A stretch of 64,000 nt of DNA from Planococcus halocryophilus (GTDB taxonomy: Bacteria; Bacillota; Bacilli; Bacillales_A; Planococcaceae): the NCBI RefSeq assembly GCF_001687585.2, contig NZ_CP016537.2:3196001-3260000 (forward strand). The letters run 5' to 3'. Position numbers and translations under genes: made by a program. This document shows, in pieces, positions 51,032 to 60,200 of the stretch; position 1 is the first letter of the stretch; every line of letters starts with the position of its first letter. The notes beneath the pieces were generated by a model. It did not search any database. It had not been told where the DNA came from and saw only the letters and a program-made list of their open reading frames with translations.

Positions 51032-51064
51032 ATTAAGGTAGCCAAATAAATTTGGCTACCTTAA
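51032..51064 (-). terminator. Terminator of the GNAT/DUF5996 pair
   Basis: TTAAGGTAGCCAAAT pairs with ATTTGGCTACCTTAA, 24 nt past the GNAT stop. Confidence 0.65.
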
Positions 51065-51088
51065 TTTTTTTACTTATAGCTGTTTTTA

Positions 51089-51364
51089 TTAAGTAGCTAA
51101 AACATCTTCAAATTCCGGACGCTTTGAAAGTTCTTTTTTGGCAAATGGACAACTTGCCGTAATTTGTATGTCTTCTTGTCTCGCGTAGTCTACCACTTTC
51201 TCTACAAGCATTTCACCTACACCTTGCCCTCGTAAGTTCTCGCTCACATACGTGTGAGCGATGTTTATTAACTTAGAGTCAGTTGGTTCATAGTGAAGCT
51301 CTGCATCCGGGTCCCCCGAGTCATTCCCAATATAAAATTTGTTTTCTCCAGTTTTAATCTCCAT
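51089..51364 (-). CDS. Small GNAT-like acetyltransferase (PF14542 type)
   Basis: 91 residues: FYIGNDSGDPDAELHYEP, then IAHTYVSENLRGQGVGEMLVEKVVDYARQE and ASCPFAKKELSKRPEF. This is the short YjdJ-like GNAT subgroup with acetyl-CoA loop RGQGVG. GAGGAGG upstream. It lies 15 nt after the DUF5996 gene and is likely co-transcribed. Confidence 0.83.
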   Translation of the reverse strand: MEIKTGENKFYIGNDSGDPDAELHYEPTDSKLINIAHTYVSENLRGQGVGEMLVEKVVDYARQEDIQITASCPFAKKELSKRPEFEDVLAT

Positions 51365-51379
51365 CTTCTATTTCCTCCT

Positions 51380-52279
51380 CTAATCCATTTTCAGCGGTAT
51401 AAAGTAATGAGTAGAGCCTTCCCACTCTAATTCCTTTTGTAAGATATCAAAAGTCGTGTGGAAAAACGCTTGAACTGTTTCACTTGGGTTGTCTGATTTC
51501 ATCACGCTTTCTAGATCTAAAAAATATTCGCTCAAACTTGCTTCGTAATATGCTTCAGCGGGCTTAACACTAGGATAATTTAAATCTTTGTTGATAAATG
51601 GATAGGGCAATACAAAGAAAGAAGGTGTATCGGTTTTCTCGTCGCCTAGCCAACATCCATACTCGATCATATGCTCGTCAAATGCAGCTTTTTCAATCAC
51701 TTTATCTTCCGGAAACTCTTCCATAATTCCGTTTACAATGAGGGCTGAAACGTCAAAGGTTCCCCAAAAAAGAGCCGGTTTTATTTTTCGGCATCGTAAA
51801 GGGGCCAAAAATTTCAGCTCCTCATTTAGTACGAACTGGAAAAGGGTTAATCCCCTCACCGCATCTTGCTGATTAAAAGTTAACGGGGTCTCGTCTTCAT
51901 TTAATAGTTTTTTGTATGCCATTTCCTGTGGTTTTGGATTTATCGTTACCTCGACCCCTCGTGAATGCAAACTGTGAAATATTTCATCAAAATAATCTTT
52001 AATCGATTTTGACGTTTCAATCGGGATGTCTTCGGTTGTTCCGTTGACATTTATCGAGATCAAACTATTTCTGACATCTACATCAAGTTGCAAAAGATCA
52101 TCCTCTGCAAATAACAAACCCGTAGTGAAGCCGTTTGGAGTTAGCGATAGTGTTATATGCTCCCATTGTGGCTCCTTGTGAGCTGTAGCTAGCTTTACCT
52201 TCCCTAAAATCTGAGAGATTAAATGCAGCGTAAACTTCGTATCTGCCCATTCGGAATGCTTGATAATACTCGCTTTCAT
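51380..52279 (-). CDS. DUF5996 family protein
   Basis: 299 residues. HSEWADTKFTLHLISQILGKVKLATA near the start and FWGTFDVSALIV with FFVLPYPFINKDL later match the DUF5996 pattern (WxxTxxTLHxxxQIxGKVRLA). No signal peptide or helices. The biochemical role is unknown. GGAGGGAGGAG precedes the ATG. Confidence 0.75.
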   Translation of the reverse strand: MKASIIKHSEWADTKFTLHLISQILGKVKLATAHKEPQWEHITLSLTPNGFTTGLLFAEDDLLQLDVDVRNSLISINVNGTTEDIPIETSKSIKDYFDEIFHSLHSRGVEVTINPKPQEMAYKKLLNEDETPLTFNQQDAVRGLTLFQFVLNEELKFLAPLRCRKIKPALFWGTFDVSALIVNGIMEEFPEDKVIEKAAFDEHMIEYGCWLGDEKTDTPSFFVLPYPFINKDLNYPSVKPAEAYYEASLSEYFLDLESVMKSDNPSETVQAFFHTTFDILQKELEWEGSTHYFIPLKMD

Positions 52280-52371
52280 ATTGTCTCCTCCCTCCTATGT
52301 TTTGGTCCTTATTAAATTCACATACCCGCGAGAAGCTTTTTCTAACATAGAGTAGAGAACTTAACGACTAA

Positions 52372-52420
52372 ACACCCCCAAAGTTAGTTTTTATTGCTAA
52401 CTTTGGGGGTGCACTTTTTT
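52372..52420. terminator. Strong hairpin after panB
   Basis: ACACCCCCAAAGTTAG pairs with CTAACTTTGGGGGTG. The best T run is on the plus strand. It lies 7 nt past the panB stop. Confidence 0.75.
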
Positions 52421-52426
52421 TAGTAC

Positions 52427-53263
52427 TTATTCTTTTCCACCATACAATTGCTTAAGTTCTTCTTCTTTCATCGTAAAACGATGCTCTTCTGCTGGAAATA
52501 CACCTGATTTTACTTCATTCACATATTGAATCAAGCCGTTTTTCATGCTCTCGCCTGTTTCAGCATACGAACGAACAAATTTTGGCAAATGATGCGAACC
52601 GTATTTCAACGTGTCGTGGTAAACAAGTACTTGGCCATCTGTTTCACTTCCTGCGCCAATGCCAATAACAGGTATTGTGAGGGCTGCCGTTACTTTCTCA
52701 GCTAATTGGTAAGGAATGCATTCAAGAACCAGCATGCATGCGCCTGCCACTTCACAAGCGAGGGCATCGTCGATCAGCTTTTGTGCTGCATCTGCTGTTT
52801 TGCCCTGTACTTTGTAACCACCAAGAACACCCGCTGATTGAGGAAGCAAACCTAAATGCGCAACAATTGGAATCCCTGTGCGCGTTAATAATTCTATCGC
52901 ATTTACCACATCATCTGCGCCTTCTACTTTCAATGCTTCAGCTCCGGTTTCTTGGAACATGCGAACCGCATTATCTAATATTCGTTCGGCACTTCCATGA
53001 AACGATGCAAACGGCATATCCACCACTAAAAATGTGTCTGGAGCTCCGCGGCGAGCAGCTTTGCCATGATGAATCATGTCATCTACGGTTACTTTTACAG
53101 TAGAATCATATCCAAGAACGACCATTCCTAAAGAATCGCCAACTAAAATGACATCCACTCCGGCTTCTTCAGCAAGCTTGGCTGATGGGTAATCATAAGC
53201 CGTTAGCATGGCGATTTTTTCGTTTTGTGTTTTCATTTTGATCAGTGACGCTGTATTCTTCAT
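52427..53263 (-). CDS. panB: 3-methyl-2-oxobutanoate hydroxymethyltransferase (PanB)
   Basis: 278 residues from ATG at 53263 (AAAGGAGAGAG). Family blocks: [59 protein letters not shown], and [18 protein letters not shown]. It adds a one-carbon unit to ketoisovalerate for pantothenate and CoA synthesis. panC and panD are usually next to it but do not follow here. Confidence 0.92.
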   Translation of the reverse strand: MKNTASLIKMKTQNEKIAMLTAYDYPSAKLAEEAGVDVILVGDSLGMVVLGYDSTVKVTVDDMIHHGKAARRGAPDTFLVVDMPFASFHGSAERILDNAVRMFQETGAEALKVEGADDVVNAIELLTRTGIPIVAHLGLLPQSAGVLGGYKVQGKTADAAQKLIDDALACEVAGACMLVLECIPYQLAEKVTAALTIPVIGIGAGSETDGQVLVYHDTLKYGSHHLPKFVRSYAETGESMKNGLIQYVNEVKSGVFPAEEHRFTMKEEELKQLYGGKE

Positions 53264-53539
53264 TTTTCTCTCTCCTTTTGGGAGGGAAACCAAAAATAAA
53301 GCCCATCTTTCCAGTTTTGGACAGACGGGCAGGAAGTTTATTGTAGGTTTTCTCCGTCCCTGTCGATTTAAGATCAAGGCAGAACTATGCAATTGTAGGG
53401 TAATTTTTACGGGTGCAGTTCAACAAGGATACTGCCCTTAATGTCACTATAGCAGAAGTGGGGGTGTTGGAACATGGTTTGAGTTTGCTATGCATGAATG
53501 TCGTCAAAAGAGAGCTTAAAAACAAGTTTGTGGGAGACT

Positions 53540-54226
53540 TTAATCCCCCAAATACTCAACCACCAATTCCTCTTCCCCACCTTTAAATACTCGGTAAGCT
53601 TTAGCTGCTGGTCTTGAGCTGACTATCTTTTTTATTTCTTGGTCCATATAATGGACTGCCGCTCCGTCGTCTGCGGCGATGCCCGATTGTAGCGTTCCTT
53701 GCTCCACAAATTGACGATAAGTCGGTCTTCTTTCGGCTTCGCCGTCGTAATGTGGGCAATGACTGCCCGGTAAAAAACCGAGCGCTTCGAGTGGTTCAAG
53801 TTTGTCGCCATAAGAATCGGTGATGCCTTGTTCGTACCAGCAAATCGAGCCTGCACTAAGACCCGCTAGAATAATCCCTTGTTCCCACGCGGTTTTCAAC
53901 ATTTGATCCAATCCCCATTCTTTCCAAAGCACCAATAAATTTTTGGTATTTCCGCCACCCACATAAATAATGTCTTGTTGCAATACAAACTCCTCTAAGT
54001 TTCGTGTATGTGGTTTGAATAAAGACAAATGACTTGGTTCACAGTCTTGCTGCTTAAAGAAATTATAAAATTTTTCAATATAACTATCTGCATCTCCACT
54101 TGCTGTTGGAATAAAACAGATTTTTGGGCGAGCTTTGTTTGCTTGTTTTAGTATGTATTGATCAAGTAGCGGGTTGTCCGGTTCCATGGAGAATCCACCA
54201 CCGCCCATCGCGATAATTTGACGCAT
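53540..54226 (-). CDS. Peptidase E-like serine peptidase (family S51)
   Basis: 228 residues from ATG at 54226 (AGAGGTG). IIAMGGGGFSME at the start, IYVGGGNTKNLL, nucleophile elbow LAGLSAGSICWYE with the Ser in GLSAGS, and a later HYDGEAERRP. S51 enzymes cleave Asp-X dipeptides or resemble cyanophycinases. The gene stands alone and is divergent from the nucleotidyltransferase. Confidence 0.85.
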   Translation of the reverse strand: MRQIIAMGGGGFSMEPDNPLLDQYILKQANKARPKICFIPTASGDADSYIEKFYNFFKQQDCEPSHLSLFKPHTRNLEEFVLQQDIIYVGGGNTKNLLVLWKEWGLDQMLKTAWEQGIILAGLSAGSICWYEQGITDSYGDKLEPLEALGFLPGSHCPHYDGEAERRPTYRQFVEQGTLQSGIAADDGAAVHYMDQEIKKIVSSRPAAKAYRVFKGGEEELVVEYLGD

Positions 54227-54308
54227 GTAAAACACCTCTTTTTTTCGAATTGGAATTTTTATCCTCTTCTGCTATAATAAAAAAATTCAGTTATTGGAGG
54301 AATTGCTT

Positions 54309-55076
54309 ATGCTTATTCAAGAAATTGCGGTACAGCAAATTACGGCAAGTTTAATAAAAAGTTCGTATGTGCGGGCCGTTTTTCTGAAAGGCTCCATGGG
54401 TAGAAATGAACACGACGAACATTCGGATATCGATCTTTATTGCTTAGTGGACTCAGAACAAGAAGAATTGTTTTTGAAAGAGCGGCTTTCTCACCTTGAA
54501 GCCTATCGACCGGTGTTGTTTCAAGATGATATTTTTATTATTGCGCCTCAACTGATTGCGGTTTTTGATAATTTATTGCATATCGATTTGTTTACGGTAA
54601 CGGTTGAATCGTTTCCTACAAAGGATTTTTTCAAAGTGGTTTACGACCCTGAAAATTTACTCGATCAATTTGTCGCATCGCAAAACCTTGAGTTGAGTAA
54701 AGAGGAATATACAGACCATGTTATTGATGTTGCCTGGTTTTTATTTCAATACCGCAAAGCGAGTGGTAGAGGAAACGACGTATGGGCCGTGAAGATGCTA
54801 TCTCATGTGCTTGAGCATTTGGCACGGGTTTTGTTGCACCGATATGCACCTCATCGTGCTCAATTGGGATTAAAAGCAATCAGTCATTCACTTCCAGACA
54901 TTGTTTTTTCAGAAATCGAGTCCAGTTCCAACTTGATGACTCCAGAAAATCATGCACAAGCTGCGTCTCGACTCCGCCAACTGGTTGCTAAAGAAGCACA
55001 TTGGATCGAAAACCACGTCACAGAGCGCAAAACGATGATGCCGCTAATGACTGCGATGCTCAACGACTCACGTTAA
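54309..55076 (+). CDS. Nucleotidyltransferase-domain protein (aminoglycoside-adenylyltransferase-like)
   Basis: 255 residues from ATG at 54309 (TGGAGGAATT upstream). The motif FLKGSMGRNEHDEHSDIDLYCLVD carries the GS and DxD catalytic residues of the NTase fold. The C-terminal helical half includes WAVKMLSHVLEHLARVLLHRY. Related to kanamycin/streptomycin nucleotidyltransferases, but resistance cannot be claimed. Its stop overlaps the end of the converging GNAT gene by 4 nt. Confidence 0.75.
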   Translation: MLIQEIAVQQITASLIKSSYVRAVFLKGSMGRNEHDEHSDIDLYCLVDSEQEELFLKERLSHLEAYRPVLFQDDIFIIAPQLIAVFDNLLHIDLFTVTVESFPTKDFFKVVYDPENLLDQFVASQNLELSKEEYTDHVIDVAWFLFQYRKASGRGNDVWAVKMLSHVLEHLARVLLHRYAPHRAQLGLKAISHSLPDIVFSEIESSSNLMTPENHAQAASRLRQLVAKEAHWIENHVTERKTMMPLMTAMLNDSR

Positions 55077-55618
55077 ATTTTCTGCCATTCCGGTCTCAGT
55101 AAAGAAAAAACGTAGGCGTCGTGGGACTGATTTCGCTGATGCAAATAGCCACGGAGACGGCCTTCTAAAGTAAAACCGAGCTTTTCCAATAGCCGGTTTG
55201 ATGAGGTGTTTTCTGGGAAAGTGACCGCCCCCATGCGATATAGACCTAATTCAGAAAAAGCGTAGTTTAATACGGCTCTATTCGCTTCTTGGGTGTAGTA
55301 TTGATGCCAATAATCAGGATGCAGTTCGTATCCAACTTCCGCTTTTTTTGCTCTTACATTTAAATTATTTAAGCCGATCGTTCCAATAAATTCGTCTTTT
55401 TCTTTCAAACGAATCGCCCAGCGCATACCTCGTTTCGCGTTCCAAACGGCGTCAAATGAACGAATCATTTCGACTGCTTCTTCTTGGTAAGTTAAACTAT
55501 CCATTCCGTAATAAACCGTTACTTCGTCGCGAGACATGATGTCGAAAAATTGTGCTGCATCTTTTTCTTCGATTTTATTTAAAATCAATCTTTCCGTTTC
55601 CAATATAGGGAATTCCAT
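55073..55618 (-). CDS. GNAT acetyltransferase (RimJ/RimL type), first of a run
   Basis: 181 residues from ATG at 55618 (GAGGAGA). FPILETERLILNKIEEKDA at the start, IGTIGLNNLNVRAKKAEVGYELHPDYWHQYYTQEANRAVLNYAF and NRLLEKLGFTLEGRLRGY. Acetylates an amine, perhaps a protein N-terminus. It overlaps the upstream GNAT gene by 44 nt. Confidence 0.85.
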   Translation of the reverse strand: MEFPILETERLILNKIEEKDAAQFFDIMSRDEVTVYYGMDSLTYQEEAVEMIRSFDAVWNAKRGMRWAIRLKEKDEFIGTIGLNNLNVRAKKAEVGYELHPDYWHQYYTQEANRAVLNYAFSELGLYRMGAVTFPENTSSNRLLEKLGFTLEGRLRGYLHQRNQSHDAYVFSLLRPEWQKI

Positions 55619-56132
55619 TGCTTTTCTCCTCATCTACTACGTAAATATAAACGTTTCTTCCATCTAGGTGAATTTCTTTTTCTATTGTCATGCCAATATG
55701 TTCTGCTACTTTTTGCGAAGCCTTATTATTTTCTTGAATCAAGGAAACGAGTCGTTTTTTACCCAGTTGTTGAAATCCATAATTCCGTAAAGCTTCCGCT
55801 GCCTCTTTGGCATAGCCTTGGCCCCAAAATTCTTTTGCCACCCAGTAACCAATTTCCAATTCATTTACACCTTCAATGGTTTGGGTGACTAGACCTGCAT
55901 GGCCAATTCTTTTGCCATCTGTTTTTCGGGTTAGTAATAGAAGTCCACTTCCTGGATTTTCCTTGTAGGAGCGATAAATCCAGTAAAGAAACTCAAGTGC
56001 TTTACTTCTATCTCTCGTCTCGCCTTTGCCGATATAACGAATCATTTCCGGATCAGCTAATAGCGACCATAAAAAATCAAAATCTTCGTCTGTATATACC
56101 CGAAATTGGAGTCTGGCAGACTGAAGATACAT
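55575..56132 (-). CDS. GNAT acetyltransferase (RimJ/RimL type), second of the run
   Basis: 185 residues: LQSARLQFRVYTDEDFDFLW, ELEIGYWVAKEFWGQGYAKEAAEALRNYGF, and SQKVAEHIGMTIEKEI. AGAGGAAGGG precedes the ATG. Only moderately similar to its neighbours, so the run is not a recent duplication. Confidence 0.85.
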   Translation of the reverse strand: MYLQSARLQFRVYTDEDFDFLWSLLADPEMIRYIGKGETRDRSKALEFLYWIYRSYKENPGSGLLLLTRKTDGKRIGHAGLVTQTIEGVNELEIGYWVAKEFWGQGYAKEAAEALRNYGFQQLGKKRLVSLIQENNKASQKVAEHIGMTIEKEIHLDGRNVYIYVVDEEKSNGIPYIGNGKIDFK

Positions 56133-56166
56133 ACAATCAGCCCTTCCTCTAGTGCTTTTCTACGTT

Positions 56167-56706
56167 TTAATCATCACGTGGATTGATAATAGCCAATATT
56201 TGATGATCTTGCCATTTCCCATTGATTTCAACGTTTTTTATAGCGACTCCTTCTTGATGAAAGCCAGCTTTTTCTAACACTCGGATTGAAGCAATATGAT
56301 CTGGCATGACACCTGCTTCAAGTCGGTGCAGCGCTAACTTTTTAAAAGCGTACGCCACAACTAACTTTATCGCTTCTGTCATATACCCTTTGCCGTTATG
56401 TTTTTTATCTAAGGCATATCCAAGAATCGCACTTTGTAACGGTCCTCTGATTACTTGTACCAAACTAATTGTGCCTACCAGTACGTCAGTGCTATTTTCA
56501 AAAATCCCAAAGCTATACGATAGATCGTCTTCTTTTTGCTCTGTATAGATTTCAATTAATTCTCGTTGCATAGCAAGCGTATAAAAGTCCGAATAACGCG
56601 TCACTGAATACTCTTCAAAAAAATCACGGTTCTCTATTTCTAGCCTTAACTTTTGTTCGGCATCTTCAAGTCGAAAAAAACGAATATGCACTTGTTCACC
56701 CTTCAT
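56167..56706 (-). CDS. GNAT acetyltransferase (RimJ/RimL type), third of the run
   Basis: 179 residues: VHIRFFRLEDAEQKL, SAILGYALDKKHNGKGYMTEAIKLVVAYAF, LHRLEAGVMPDHIASIRVLEKAGFHQEGVAI. Resembles ribosomal-protein-alanine acetyltransferases (RimJ). GAGGAGGG upstream. Substrate unknown. Confidence 0.87.
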   Translation of the reverse strand: MKGEQVHIRFFRLEDAEQKLRLEIENRDFFEEYSVTRYSDFYTLAMQRELIEIYTEQKEDDLSYSFGIFENSTDVLVGTISLVQVIRGPLQSAILGYALDKKHNGKGYMTEAIKLVVAYAFKKLALHRLEAGVMPDHIASIRVLEKAGFHQEGVAIKNVEINGKWQDHQILAIINPRDD

Positions 56707-56749
56707 TGAAGACCCTCCTCTACATAAAAACGTTTCACGTGAAACAACT

Positions 56750-57154
56750 TTATTCTTCTATCGTTTTACGAAAGCCATAAAAAGGGCGGTATTTTTGCGT
56801 TTCGTAAAAACTACGCGACGTACTGCTAGCTAATAGCTCAATACGTGTTTTCGGGTATTGATGATGGACGTGACGCATCAGTTTTTTTCCTATTCCTAAT
56901 TTCCGGTGTGATTGATCTACCAATAATTCGCATACATATAAAGTAATAAATCCATCTGTTAAGCCTCTTAAGCACCCGATTACTTGCCCATCACTTTCGG
57001 CAACTACCGCTACTGTAGAGTTGGCCCAAGCCTGTTTTGTCTCTTGTTTTTTTTCAACAAGATTGTTCCAGCCTTGTTGTTTGTTCAATTCGTTAATTGT
57101 TGGGAAATCCTCATCCTGGTAAGGACGGATCAATACTCCTTCTTGGTTAGTCAC
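56750..57154 (-). CDS. GNAT acetyltransferase, fourth of the run
   Basis: 134 residues, GTG start overlapping the upstream small gene by 8 nt. LIRPYQDEDFPTINELNKQQGW, VYVCELLVD-like LYVCELLVDQSHRKLGIGKKLMRHV, and SRSFYETQKYRPFYGFRK. A compact single-domain N-acetyltransferase. Confidence 0.83.
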   Translation of the reverse strand: MTNQEGVLIRPYQDEDFPTINELNKQQGWNNLVEKKQETKQAWANSTVAVVAESDGQVIGCLRGLTDGFITLYVCELLVDQSHRKLGIGKKLMRHVHHQYPKTRIELLASSTSRSFYETQKYRPFYGFRKTIEE

Positions 57155-57311
57155 TCACATTCCCTCTACTTTCTTTTAGTAGTGTGATGATTTCATTATT
57201 TTGTTCGATTTGCTTTTCTGAATTTAAGCGAATTTGCCGAATCCACCTAAGTGCAAATGCTGCAATAAAAATAGGAATTAAGATAAAGAATGTTCCAATG
57301 ATATCGCCCAT
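57147..57311 (-). CDS. 54-residue membrane microprotein
   Basis: ATG at 57311 with AAGGAGAC upstream. GDIIGTFFILIPIFIAAFAL forms one helix, followed by a basic and polar tail (RWIRQIRLNSEKQIEQNNEIITLLKES). Its end overlaps the GNAT start by 8 nt, so translation is coupled. Function unknown. Confidence 0.65.
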   Translation of the reverse strand: MGDIIGTFFILIPIFIAAFALRWIRQIRLNSEKQIEQNNEIITLLKESRGNVSD

Positions 57312-57333
57312 ATAATCGTCTCCTTAATCTCAC

Positions 57334-57801
57334 TTAAAATCCTGGTGATAAAATATTAAGCAATGTACCGATTATCACAATAGTTATTACCATTCTGAGT
57401 AACGTGATTAAGTATTCATTTGGATTTTCTGCATATTTCTTCTCGAACCCTACCCGAACTAATAATGGTGAAATCGGGACGACTGCAGCTAGTAGGAACC
57501 AGTAAATATTTACAGGGGAGTCAGACACAATAATAATAAGCGCTAAAATTAACACTACAATACCTGAGCCTGTACTTACGATGTTGTCCCATTTCTTGTG
57601 TAAATCGTTGAAGTGCCTATCTTTTACAGATTTCTTTTTTTCGACTCCTAAAATTTTTCTTAGCAACATATCAACTAAAAAAATACTCGCTATGCTACCA
57701 CCTATAAAAAGAATAAAACGGAATGCCATCTCAATTCCTGAAACTCCATCTACAACTAGTATAGGAATGCTTTCTCTCATCCTCATCACATCGAGATCCA
57801 T
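57334..57801 (-). CDS. DUF4181 membrane protein, paralogue 1
   Basis: 155 residues, about four helices. The family block MLLRKILGVEKKKSVKDRHFNDLHKKWD follows the first helix, and VGFEKKYAENPNEYLITLL is near the end. AAAGGGGATGG before ATG. A second family member lies at 58076-58501. Function unknown. Confidence 0.75.
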   Translation of the reverse strand: MDLDVMRMRESIPILVVDGVSGIEMAFRFILFIGGSIASIFLVDMLLRKILGVEKKKSVKDRHFNDLHKKWDNIVSTGSGIVVLILALIIIVSDSPVNIYWFLLAAVVPISPLLVRVGFEKKYAENPNEYLITLLRMVITIVIIGTLLNILSPGF

Positions 57802-57841
57802 TCACACCATCCCCTTTAATCAGGGATGACTTCGTAATTTC

Positions 57842-58060
57842 TTTTATCGTATCATGACAGTTTGGGGAATTATAGATATTTTCTGACAGTTTTATTTATT
57901 CCACAAACAAAGTCTGTGGAACGCGCGTATTTTCTTTCTATCGCGCGTATCGCCTTGCAGACCGCGCATATTTTCTTGGCACCGTGCATATTCCACTCGG
58001 CATCGCGCATAAGTTCCACGGACAACAAGAAAATACGCAAAACCAACCTCCTAGTTCAGC
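57842..58060. repeat. CGCGCGTAT array element, copy 1
   Basis: An 80-bp leader beginning TTTTATCGTATCATGA is followed by five GCGCGTAT/GTGCATA-type boxes at 57923, 57943, 57964, 57984 and 58005 (spacing 20 or 21 bp). Copy 2 at 60201-60425 has the same leader and seven boxes. The array lies 5' of the minus-strand DUF4181 gene. Confidence 0.85.
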
Positions 58061-58075
58061 GCGTTTCGCATATTT

Positions 58076-58501
58076 TTAATATATATTGAGTACGAACGAG
58101 ATAAAGTCTGGAAATAAACTAAAGCCAAAGATCATCAAAATCATAACATTCGTTAACGCTTCTAAAATGGTGAACAAATAGTCATTCGGATTTTCTGCAT
58201 GCTTTTTCTCAAATCCTGCACGCAGCAAAACTTGTGCAATTCCAATGACAACAGTTAGTCCAAACACAAATAGACTAGCTGTAGGTCCGTACTTGATTAC
58301 TGCCATCGACATACAAAAAATAAGTATTCCTGATCCTATACTTAATCTTTTTTCCCATTTTTTATGAAGGTCGTTTATTGGCTTAGCTTTCTTTTTCTCG
58401 ACTCCTAAAAATCTTCTCAGAAATAAGTTCATTAAATAAATACTCGATCCACTTCCGAGTGCAAACAGGAAAATTTGGTACGCTATCCCATCAAAGAGCA
58501 C
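58076..58501 (-). CDS. DUF4181 membrane protein, paralogue 2
   Basis: 141 residues, GTG start with AAAGGAGG upstream. NLFLRRFLGVEKKKAKPINDLHKKWEKRL and LRAGFEKKHAENPNDYLFTIL align with paralogue 1. It overlaps the dehydrogenase end by 11 nt, so it is its operon partner. Confidence 0.75.
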   Translation of the reverse strand: MLFDGIAYQIFLFALGSGSSIYLMNLFLRRFLGVEKKKAKPINDLHKKWEKRLSIGSGILIFCMSMAVIKYGPTASLFVFGLTVVIGIAQVLLRAGFEKKHAENPNDYLFTILEALTNVMILMIFGFSLFPDFISFVLNIY

Positions 58502-60161
58502 TTGTCGAACCTCCTTTACCAGCCACCGCTCTTCCCGCTACTCTTGCCGAAAACAAACAGCCACCAAGAAATGTTCCTTCTAACGAACGATATCCGTGAA
58601 CTCCGCCGCCACCAAAGCCAGCGACTTCTCCAGCTGCGTATAAGCCAGGTACAGGTTGACCTGCATCATCGAGTACCCGCGCGGATAAATCCGTTTGCAA
58701 GCCGCCTAAAGTTTTGCGACTTAAGATATTTAAGCGCACTGCAATAAGCGGACCTTTTTTGCGGTCGAGTAATTTATGCGGTGTCGCCACACGAATTAGT
58801 CGATCTCCTCGATAATTTCGAGCACCACGCATCGCTGTGATTTGTAGATCTTTTGAGAATTCATTATCAAGTTGTCCGTCACGCGCTCTAATTTGTTGTT
58901 TGATTCGCGAAACATCCAATAAATTTTCTCCTGTTAGTTTGTTCATCCCGGCAACTAACTCTTCGAGTGTCTCGGCTACGATAAAATCTTCACCTTTGTC
59001 CATAAAAGATTGCACTGGCGCGGTGGCCCCTGCACGAACTCGAGACAAAACTTGTGGAATGCTTTTGCCGGTTAAGTCAGGATTTTGTTCAGAGCCCGAC
59101 AGCGCAAATTCTTTTTCAATAATTTTCTGCGTCAAAATAAACCACGAATAGTCATAGCCGGTTTTCTGGATAGTTTCAAGTGTTCCAAGCGTATCAAATC
59201 CCGGGAAATTGGGTGCAGGAAAACGTTCTCCTGTCGCATCAAACCACATTGAGGAAGGCCCTGGTAAAATTCGAATGCCATGCTTGTTCCAAATCGGATT
59301 CCAATTTTTGATGCCTTCCGTGTAATGCCACATTCGGTCGCGGTTGACGATTCGCCCACCTGCTTTTTCAGTAATCGCAAGCATTCGCCCATCGACATGC
59401 GCCGGAACGCCTGTCAGCATAGTTTCTGGTGCCGTACCTAGACGACTTGGCCAATTTTTTCGAATTAATTCGTGATTAGCACCTATTCCGCCGCTTGTGA
59501 CAATGACCGCTTTTGCTTCGCATCGGAAGTTGCTGACAACGTTTCGTGAACTGGCTTCGCCGCGTTTTGCATCACTTTTCTCTAATAAAGAACCTGTCAC
59601 GCCAATCACACGACCTTCTTTTGTAATTAATTCATCTACTTGGTGCCGTGGCTGGTATTCAATCCATCCATTTTTGATATGTTCGCGAACGCGTCGCTCA
59701 AAAGGAGCCACAATTCCTGGACCGGTTCCCCAAACAATATGAAAGCGCGGAACGGAATTGCCATGACCTTCCGCTAAATAGCCGCCACGTTCTGCCCATC
59801 CAATGACTGGGAAAAATTTGACGCCCATTGTTGCAAGCCAGTTTCGTTTTTCATGTGTTGCAAAGTCGACATAGGCTTGTGCCCATTTTTTGCCCCAATA
59901 ATCTTCGTCTTGCTCTCGATCGAAACCAGCTGCCCCTAGCCAGTCTTGCCAAGCCAATTCTTTTGAATCCTTGATGCCCATCCGCCGTTGTTCAGGCGAA
60001 TCGACTAAAAACAGTCCACCAAACGACCACCACGCCTGTCCGCCTAAAGAAGCTGCCGGTTCTTGGTCTAGCAACAACACTTTTTTGCCAGCGTCTGCGA
60101 TTTCCGCAGCCGCCACTAACCCCGCAAGCCCCGCTCCTACCACTATCGCACCGAGTTCCAT
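58491..60161 (-). CDS. FAD-binding dehydrogenase (KsdD-like flavoprotein)
   Basis: 556 residues from ATG at 60161 (AAGGGGATG). N-terminal dinucleotide motif AIVVGAGLAGLVAAAEIADAGKKVLLLDQE, then QAWWSFGG, ASGGIG-like VTSGGIGANHELI, and C-terminal GLYAAGEVAGFGGGGVHGYRSLEGTFLGGCLFSARVAGR. It belongs to the family usually called FAD-binding dehydrogenase, close to 3-ketosteroid dehydrogenases and fumarate reductase flavoproteins. Substrate unknown; no steroid genes are near. Confidence 0.82.
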   Translation of the reverse strand: MELGAIVVGAGLAGLVAAAEIADAGKKVLLLDQEPAASLGGQAWWSFGGLFLVDSPEQRRMGIKDSKELAWQDWLGAAGFDREQDEDYWGKKWAQAYVDFATHEKRNWLATMGVKFFPVIGWAERGGYLAEGHGNSVPRFHIVWGTGPGIVAPFERRVREHIKNGWIEYQPRHQVDELITKEGRVIGVTGSLLEKSDAKRGEASSRNVVSNFRCEAKAVIVTSGGIGANHELIRKNWPSRLGTAPETMLTGVPAHVDGRMLAITEKAGGRIVNRDRMWHYTEGIKNWNPIWNKHGIRILPGPSSMWFDATGERFPAPNFPGFDTLGTLETIQKTGYDYSWFILTQKIIEKEFALSGSEQNPDLTGKSIPQVLSRVRAGATAPVQSFMDKGEDFIVAETLEELVAGMNKLTGENLLDVSRIKQQIRARDGQLDNEFSKDLQITAMRGARNYRGDRLIRVATPHKLLDRKKGPLIAVRLNILSRKTLGGLQTDLSARVLDDAGQPVPGLYAAGEVAGFGGGGVHGYRSLEGTFLGGCLFSARVAGRAVAGKGGSTSAL

Positions 60162-60200
60162 CTTTACATCCCCTTTGATGTTCAATGATTTCTTCGCTAA

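Noticed and set aside
54309..55076. Calling the nucleotidyltransferase an antibiotic-resistance gene
   Set aside because: Only the general NTase motif is seen; similarity is too distant to name a drug substrate.
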